Assembly (NCBI GenBank): GCA_028702365.1
Contig: JAQVOZ010000050.1
Span: 1 to 8,427 of the forward strand
Direction of reading: 5' to 3'
Origin: Candidatus Omnitrophota bacterium
Lineage (GTDB): Bacteria > Omnitrophota > Gorgyraeia > Duberdicusellales > 4484-171
Length of the DNA stretch: 8,427 nucleotides
Shown: in pieces, positions 5,694 to 8,427 of the stretch
How the letters are laid out: each line of letters begins with the position of its first letter
Position numbering within the stretch: the stretch's first letter is position 1
Position numbers and translations under genes: made by a program
Notes under the pieces: generated by a model
What the model saw: only the letters and a program-made list of their open reading frames with translations
The model's database searches: none
What the model was told of the DNA's origin: nothing

Positions 5694-6152
5694 TTAATTT
5701 TTTTTCTGTTCTTTAACTTTCTTCCAATAATCCTGGTAGTATTTGATTTGTTCTTCAAGTTTAATCGGTTTGTTGTTGAGAGTGCGCCATAAGGAGTCAA
5801 GTATAATGCTTGACATATCGTCGGGATGACGCACTTCTAAATTATTGAAGTATGTTTTAAGGCGCGACCCGCTCCAGAGGCCCCAGTTATTTCTTATCCA
5901 CATTCCAAGGCCGTGATGGTATTTTGCCATATCAGCCTCCGCGCCTGCTTGCATTTCTTTGATTAATTCCGGGCTAAGCATTCTTTTTAATTCCGTGAAG
6001 CAGTCATTAAGATTTTCAGGAATGTATATTCCCGCCGGAGAGCTTTTGTCTTCGCTGGGCTTAATTTTGTATTTTTCGCCTTCCTGCGCCCGCGCATCTA
6101 AATTCAACAGGCAAATCAGCGAACAAAATACTAAAAAAATTATTTTTTTCAT
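5694..6152 (-). CDS. Secreted DUF6794-like protein
   Basis: A 152-residue protein with a signal peptide (MKKIIFLVFCSLICLLNLDARA, likely cut after residue 22). The mature part carries a highly characteristic block: IPENLNDCFTELKRMLSP (44-61), YHHGLGMWIRNNWGLW (78-93), HPDDMSSIILDSLWRTLN (109-126) and a charged YYQDYWKK end. I match this from memory to DUF6794, a family of unknown function in which this His/Trp/Arg-rich core is nearly invariant. No catalytic role is known to me. It follows the 223-residue gene by 3 bases without a clear ribosome site, so it is probably coupled to it. Confidence 0.78.
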   Translation of the reverse strand: MKKIIFLVFCSLICLLNLDARAQEGEKYKIKPSEDKSSPAGIYIPENLNDCFTELKRMLSPELIKEMQAGAEADMAKYHHGLGMWIRNNWGLWSGSRLKTYFNNLEVRHPDDMSSIILDSLWRTLNNKPIKLEEQIKYYQDYWKKVKEQKKN

Positions 6153-6155
6153 AAA

Positions 6156-6827
6156 CTATTTAAACAGTTCTTTTATTTTTGGCCTGGCAAAGAAAATGGA
6201 AGTTGTTGACATAAATGCTATATATATCATATAAGATACAAAGAATATTCTACGGATATGCGCGGATGTGAATATATTGATAACGGCAGAAATACCACCT
6301 GGTTTAGGCAAGGGCGCCCCGTTTAACGCAGCGAAAAGAGCAGAAAAGCGGTCAGTAAGATTGGTAATAAAAAATACGCCCGAACCCGCGCTCCAGATAA
6401 ACATAAAACTATAAATTAATCCAGCAAGAAAGCTCATCGAAATCAAATTTCGCGCAAAATATTTTAATTGTAAAATGGAAATCCCCGTATATGCGAATAT
6501 TACTGCCACAAACAAGGTTGATATGATAAATATTATCATGGGCAGGGGTACCCACCTGCCCTTAACATACTTTTCTTTGTAGCCAGCCATTTCATTTCTG
6601 ATTTGCTGAAGCTCTGCTTGTGCCTCAGCAAGTTTTGTGCTTTCGATTTCATTTTTTTGTTTTTCCATTAATTTTTCCGTTTCGATAATTTTCATAGTTA
6701 CTGCTTTATAGGCAAGCGCCGCCATCTCTTTATGGGCAAAATAGACGAAGACGCCCTGTAGTGATTGCGCGCCTATAAGGACGAAAATAATGCCAAAGAT
6801 AATCAAACCTATTGACGGTTTCTTCAT
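6156..6827 (-). CDS. Membrane protein with a coiled-coil segment, unknown function
   Basis: A 223-residue protein with four predicted membrane helices (about residues 7-30, 95-118, 126-156 and 192-213). Between the first and second lies a charged helical stretch, about residues 45-86 (ETEKLMEKQKNEIE... AEAQAELQQIRNEM), likely a coiled coil outside the membrane. No family recognised. Its ATG is 18 bases after the 6846-7346 gene and lacks a good Shine-Dalgarno, so it is probably the second gene of that transcript. Confidence 0.7.
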   Translation of the reverse strand: MKKPSIGLIIFGIIFVLIGAQSLQGVFVYFAHKEMAALAYKAVTMKIIETEKLMEKQKNEIESTKLAEAQAELQQIRNEMAGYKEKYVKGRWVPLPMIIFIISTLFVAVIFAYTGISILQLKYFARNLISMSFLAGLIYSFMFIWSAGSGVFFITNLTDRFSALFAALNGAPLPKPGGISAVINIFTSAHIRRIFFVSYMIYIAFMSTTSIFFARPKIKELFK

Positions 6828-6845
6828 GCTTTAAGCCATATTTTG

Positions 6846-7346
6846 CTAAACCGATTCGTCTGAAAACGAAATTAAATAGATAATCCCGGAACTTATCATA
6901 AGCCATCCAAGAGTCCGGTTTTTGAAAGAAATTATCATCCCCGTAATGCAAATAAGAAAAATTATCACTCTGGCAGTTATGTTTGTGTTGCTGATATTGA
7001 AGGAATACCATCCAATCCCCGGAAAGGCTTCCGCTACGAAGAAAAGGTAAAAATAGACAAACCCCACTGCCGTTACGCACAGAAGATTTAAGGTGTTATA
7101 AAATCTTACATTATCTCTTTTGACCCATTCTTTGGTTTGTATCCCGTCTATTGTCCTGATCCCGCTTAAAAAATATTTTTTCGACATGCCCCCATTGTTT
7201 ACAAGAATGTATGAGTCTGTGCTTCCACGTATTTTGCCTTGAATTATTTCTTTTGACTTTAGAACGATGGTTTCCGAAAAGGCGGGGATGACAAAAACAA
7301 TACTCAGAAGCAAAAATATTATTATTTTTCCCATATCATGATCCAT
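6846..7346 (-). CDS. Secreted/membrane protein with a small beta domain, unknown function
   Basis: A 166-residue protein: N-terminal signal-type helix (about 6-22, possible cleavage after PAFS), then a short beta-rich domain IVLKSKEIIQGKIRGSTDSYILV...KKYFLSGIRTIDG (27-68), which has the look of the SH3-like 'LKdGk..G.I' domains of bacterial envelope proteins, then three membrane helices (about 84-106, 124-142, 146-161). No named family is claimed. The ATG at 7346 and a second at 7334 (MGKIII) are both possible; neither has a strong ribosome site. The promoter proposed at 7361-7369 would leave only about 8 nt before 7346 and about 20 nt before 7334, slightly favouring 7334. It appears to lead the leftward gene run. 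Confidence 0.68.
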   Translation of the reverse strand: MDHDMGKIIIFLLLSIVFVIPAFSETIVLKSKEIIQGKIRGSTDSYILVNNGGMSKKYFLSGIRTIDGIQTKEWVKRDNVRFYNTLNLLCVTAVGFVYFYLFFVAEAFPGIGWYSFNISNTNITARVIIFLICITGMIISFKNRTLGWLMISSGIIYLISFSDESV

Positions 7347-7360
7347 TTTGCGTTATCAAA

Positions 7361-7369
7361 ATTATACCA
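7361..7369 (-). promoter_or_regulatory. Extended -10 promoter for the leftward gene run
   Basis: On the minus strand TGGTATAAT is a perfect -10 hexamer (7366-7361) with the TG of an extended -10 immediately upstream. No good -35 is placed 16-18 nt further up, which is tolerated by extended -10 promoters. Transcription would start near 7354, just before the 7346/7334 start codons. Confidence 0.5.
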
Positions 7370-7409
7370 CTACCCCCATAAATCAAAAGCAAAATTGCCA
7401 AAAAACCCC

Positions 7410-7438
7410 TTGCCTGCCTTACCAATTATATCTATAAT
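7410..7438 (+). promoter_or_regulatory. Sigma70-type promoter for pyrD
   Basis: TTGCCT (7410-7415, 4 of 6 to consensus) and a perfect TATAAT (7433-7438) are separated by exactly 17 bases. Transcription would begin near 7445, giving a leader of about 43 nt to the ATG at 7488. This also means the upstream ATG at 7338 would not be in the mRNA. No riboswitch-like structure was recognised in the short leader. Confidence 0.55.
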
Positions 7439-7487
7439 AGACAAAACGGATTTTTCGAGGAATTGGCTGTTTTTAGTAATAAAATCA

Positions 7488-8393
7488 ATGAATTTAGCCG
7501 TAAAGCTCAACAATTTCGAGCTCCCAACCCCGATTATCTGCGCATCAGGCACTTTTGGCTACGGAGAAGAGTTAAAAGGCCTGGTTAATTTTAAAAATAT
7601 CGGCGCAATAACCACAAAGACAATCACGCCTCAATCCCGCGCCGGAAACCCGCCCCCAAGAATTTACGAAACAGAATATGGAGTTATGAATTCAATCGGT
7701 TTGGAAAATCCCGGCTTAGAGGGATTTTTAGAAGAAAAACTTCCAAAGCTGGTCAAGTTACCGGTAAAATCAATTGTAAGCGTCGGCGGATTTTCGCAGG
7801 AGGATTACGAAGGAATAGTTAAAAAGCTTGAAAATGAAAAAGAAATAGAAGCTCTTGAACTTAATCTTTCCTGTCCGAACATTAAAATGAAAAAAATGTT
7901 TTCACAAAACAAAGATGCAACTTACGGCCTCGTTAAATCTTTAAGGGCGTTTACCAAAAAAACTCTTATTGTAAAAATAACTCCTGAAGTAGAAGATATC
8001 GTAGAAATTGCAAAAGCCGCCCGCGACGCAGGAGCCGATGCAATTTCTTTGGTTAATACTTTTTTTGCGCTCGGCATAAACATTGAAACAAAAAAGCCTT
8101 ATCTGGGAAGTATTTATGGCGGTTATTCCAGCCGGGCGATTAAACCGCTTGCATTGTATAAAGTCTGGCAGGTTGCGAGGAATATTGACGTTCCAATTGT
8201 CGGCGGAGGGGGCATCGAGAACGCGTCTGATGCAATTGAATTTATTCTTGCGGGTGCCGCCGCAATAAGTATAGGAACGATAAATTTAGTTTATCCAAAC
8301 AGCGCAACCGATATAGTAAAAGGGCTAAAAGATTATATGAAGAGAAAAAAAATAAGCGATATAAATGAATTAAGAGGAGGAATGGTTTCGTAG
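7488..8393 (+). CDS. pyrD: Dihydroorotate dehydrogenase B, catalytic subunit (PyrD, class 1B)
   Basis: Starting at ATG 7488 the protein is 301 residues, the usual PyrD 1B length, and begins with the family's MNLAVKLNNFELPTPIICASGTFG. An earlier in-frame ATG at 7338 would add 50 unrelated residues and overlap the leftward gene, so it is rejected. The enzyme oxidises dihydroorotate to orotate with FMN and hands electrons to PyrK. Visible: TTKTIT with K44, YGVMNSIGLENPG (N68), ELNLSCPN with C129, the class 1 catalytic base, IVKITP (K163), LVNT (N190), the phosphate-binding GGGGI (239-243) and SIGT (261-264). The usual GGLSGxAIKP reads GGYSSRAIKP (211-220), a variant near the FMN site. No clear Shine-Dalgarno. 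Stop is TAG at 8391. Confidence 0.93.
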   Translation: MNLAVKLNNFELPTPIICASGTFGYGEELKGLVNFKNIGAITTKTITPQSRAGNPPPRIYETEYGVMNSIGLENPGLEGFLEEKLPKLVKLPVKSIVSVGGFSQEDYEGIVKKLENEKEIEALELNLSCPNIKMKKMFSQNKDATYGLVKSLRAFTKKTLIVKITPEVEDIVEIAKAARDAGADAISLVNTFFALGINIETKKPYLGSIYGGYSSRAIKPLALYKVWQVARNIDVPIVGGGGIENASDAIEFILAGAAAISIGTINLVYPNSATDIVKGLKDYMKRKKISDINELRGGMVS

Positions 8394-8398
8394 ATGAA

Positions 8399-8426
8399 AA
8401 ATTCCAAATCACAAATTCCAAATCAC
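8399..8426. repeat. 14-bp tandem repeat, cut by the window edge
   Basis: Two exact copies of AAATTCCAAATCAC (8399-8412 and 8413-8426), with the last base of the window starting a possible third. It begins 5 bases after the pyrD stop. Each unit itself contains related halves (AATTCCAA, AATCACAA). Confidence 0.8.
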
Positions 8427-8427
8427 A

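Noticed and set aside
7338..7487. N-terminal 50-residue extension of PyrD
   Set aside because: It does not resemble PyrD, overlaps the leftward gene's start, and lies upstream of a good promoter.
8394..8427. A new gene starting at ATG 8394 directly after the pyrD stop
   Set aside because: Its codons come from the 14-bp tandem repeat, and GGAGG at 8376-8380 is 13 nt away; too little is visible to call a gene.
1..8427. CRISPR array, tRNA or rRNA gene
   Set aside because: No regularly spaced direct repeats and no tRNA- or rRNA-like conserved sequence were seen.

Overview
The window looks like chromosomal DNA from an uncultivated, AT-rich bacterium. A pabB-pabC fusion, a class 1B dihydroorotate dehydrogenase with its PyrK partner, many small secreted or membrane proteins of DUF type, and short low-complexity repeats scattered between and inside genes are together reminiscent of metagenome-derived Omnitrophota-type genomes. 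That placement is an inference from style of gene content, not a demonstrated taxonomy.

Layout. Bases 1-1755 (+) hold the 3' end of a pabB-pabC fusion (folate pathway), pyrK (electron-transfer subunit of dihydroorotate dehydrogenase, pyrimidine pathway) and a tiny membrane protein. Bases 1950-3532 (+) hold a family 2 glycosyltransferase with C-terminal membrane segments and a half-size TSUP (TauE/SafE-like) permease, separated by a perfect 20-bp inverted repeat. Bases 7346-3536 (-) are a run of eight small secreted or membrane proteins read leftwards; three resemble DUF6794, DUF1353 and DUF4870 proteins and the rest I do not recognise. Bases 7488-8393 (+) hold pyrD, which should start at 7488 and has its own good promoter. 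The window ends in a 14-bp tandem repeat.

The pyrimidine enzyme is therefore split: pyrK (743-1531) and pyrD (7488-8393) encode subunits of one complex but are about 6 kb apart, with the accessory block between them.

The most interesting signal is non-coding. Three unrelated genes, on both strands (start codons at 1950 on +, 4308 and 5100 on -), are preceded by the same roughly 100-bp leader. Each has a CGCCTRYATAYYGG box, then a long hairpin (A), then a GAAGYGCTTCGG-like segment, then a second hairpin (C) that ends exactly where a perfect GGAGG begins, then exactly 5 nt to ATG. Hairpin arms differ in sequence between copies but still pair within each copy, so several base pairs have changed on both sides. 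In two copies the 3' arm of A and the 5' arm of C can also pair with each other (B), a mutually exclusive fold as in attenuators and riboswitches. I do not recognise this as a named RNA family.
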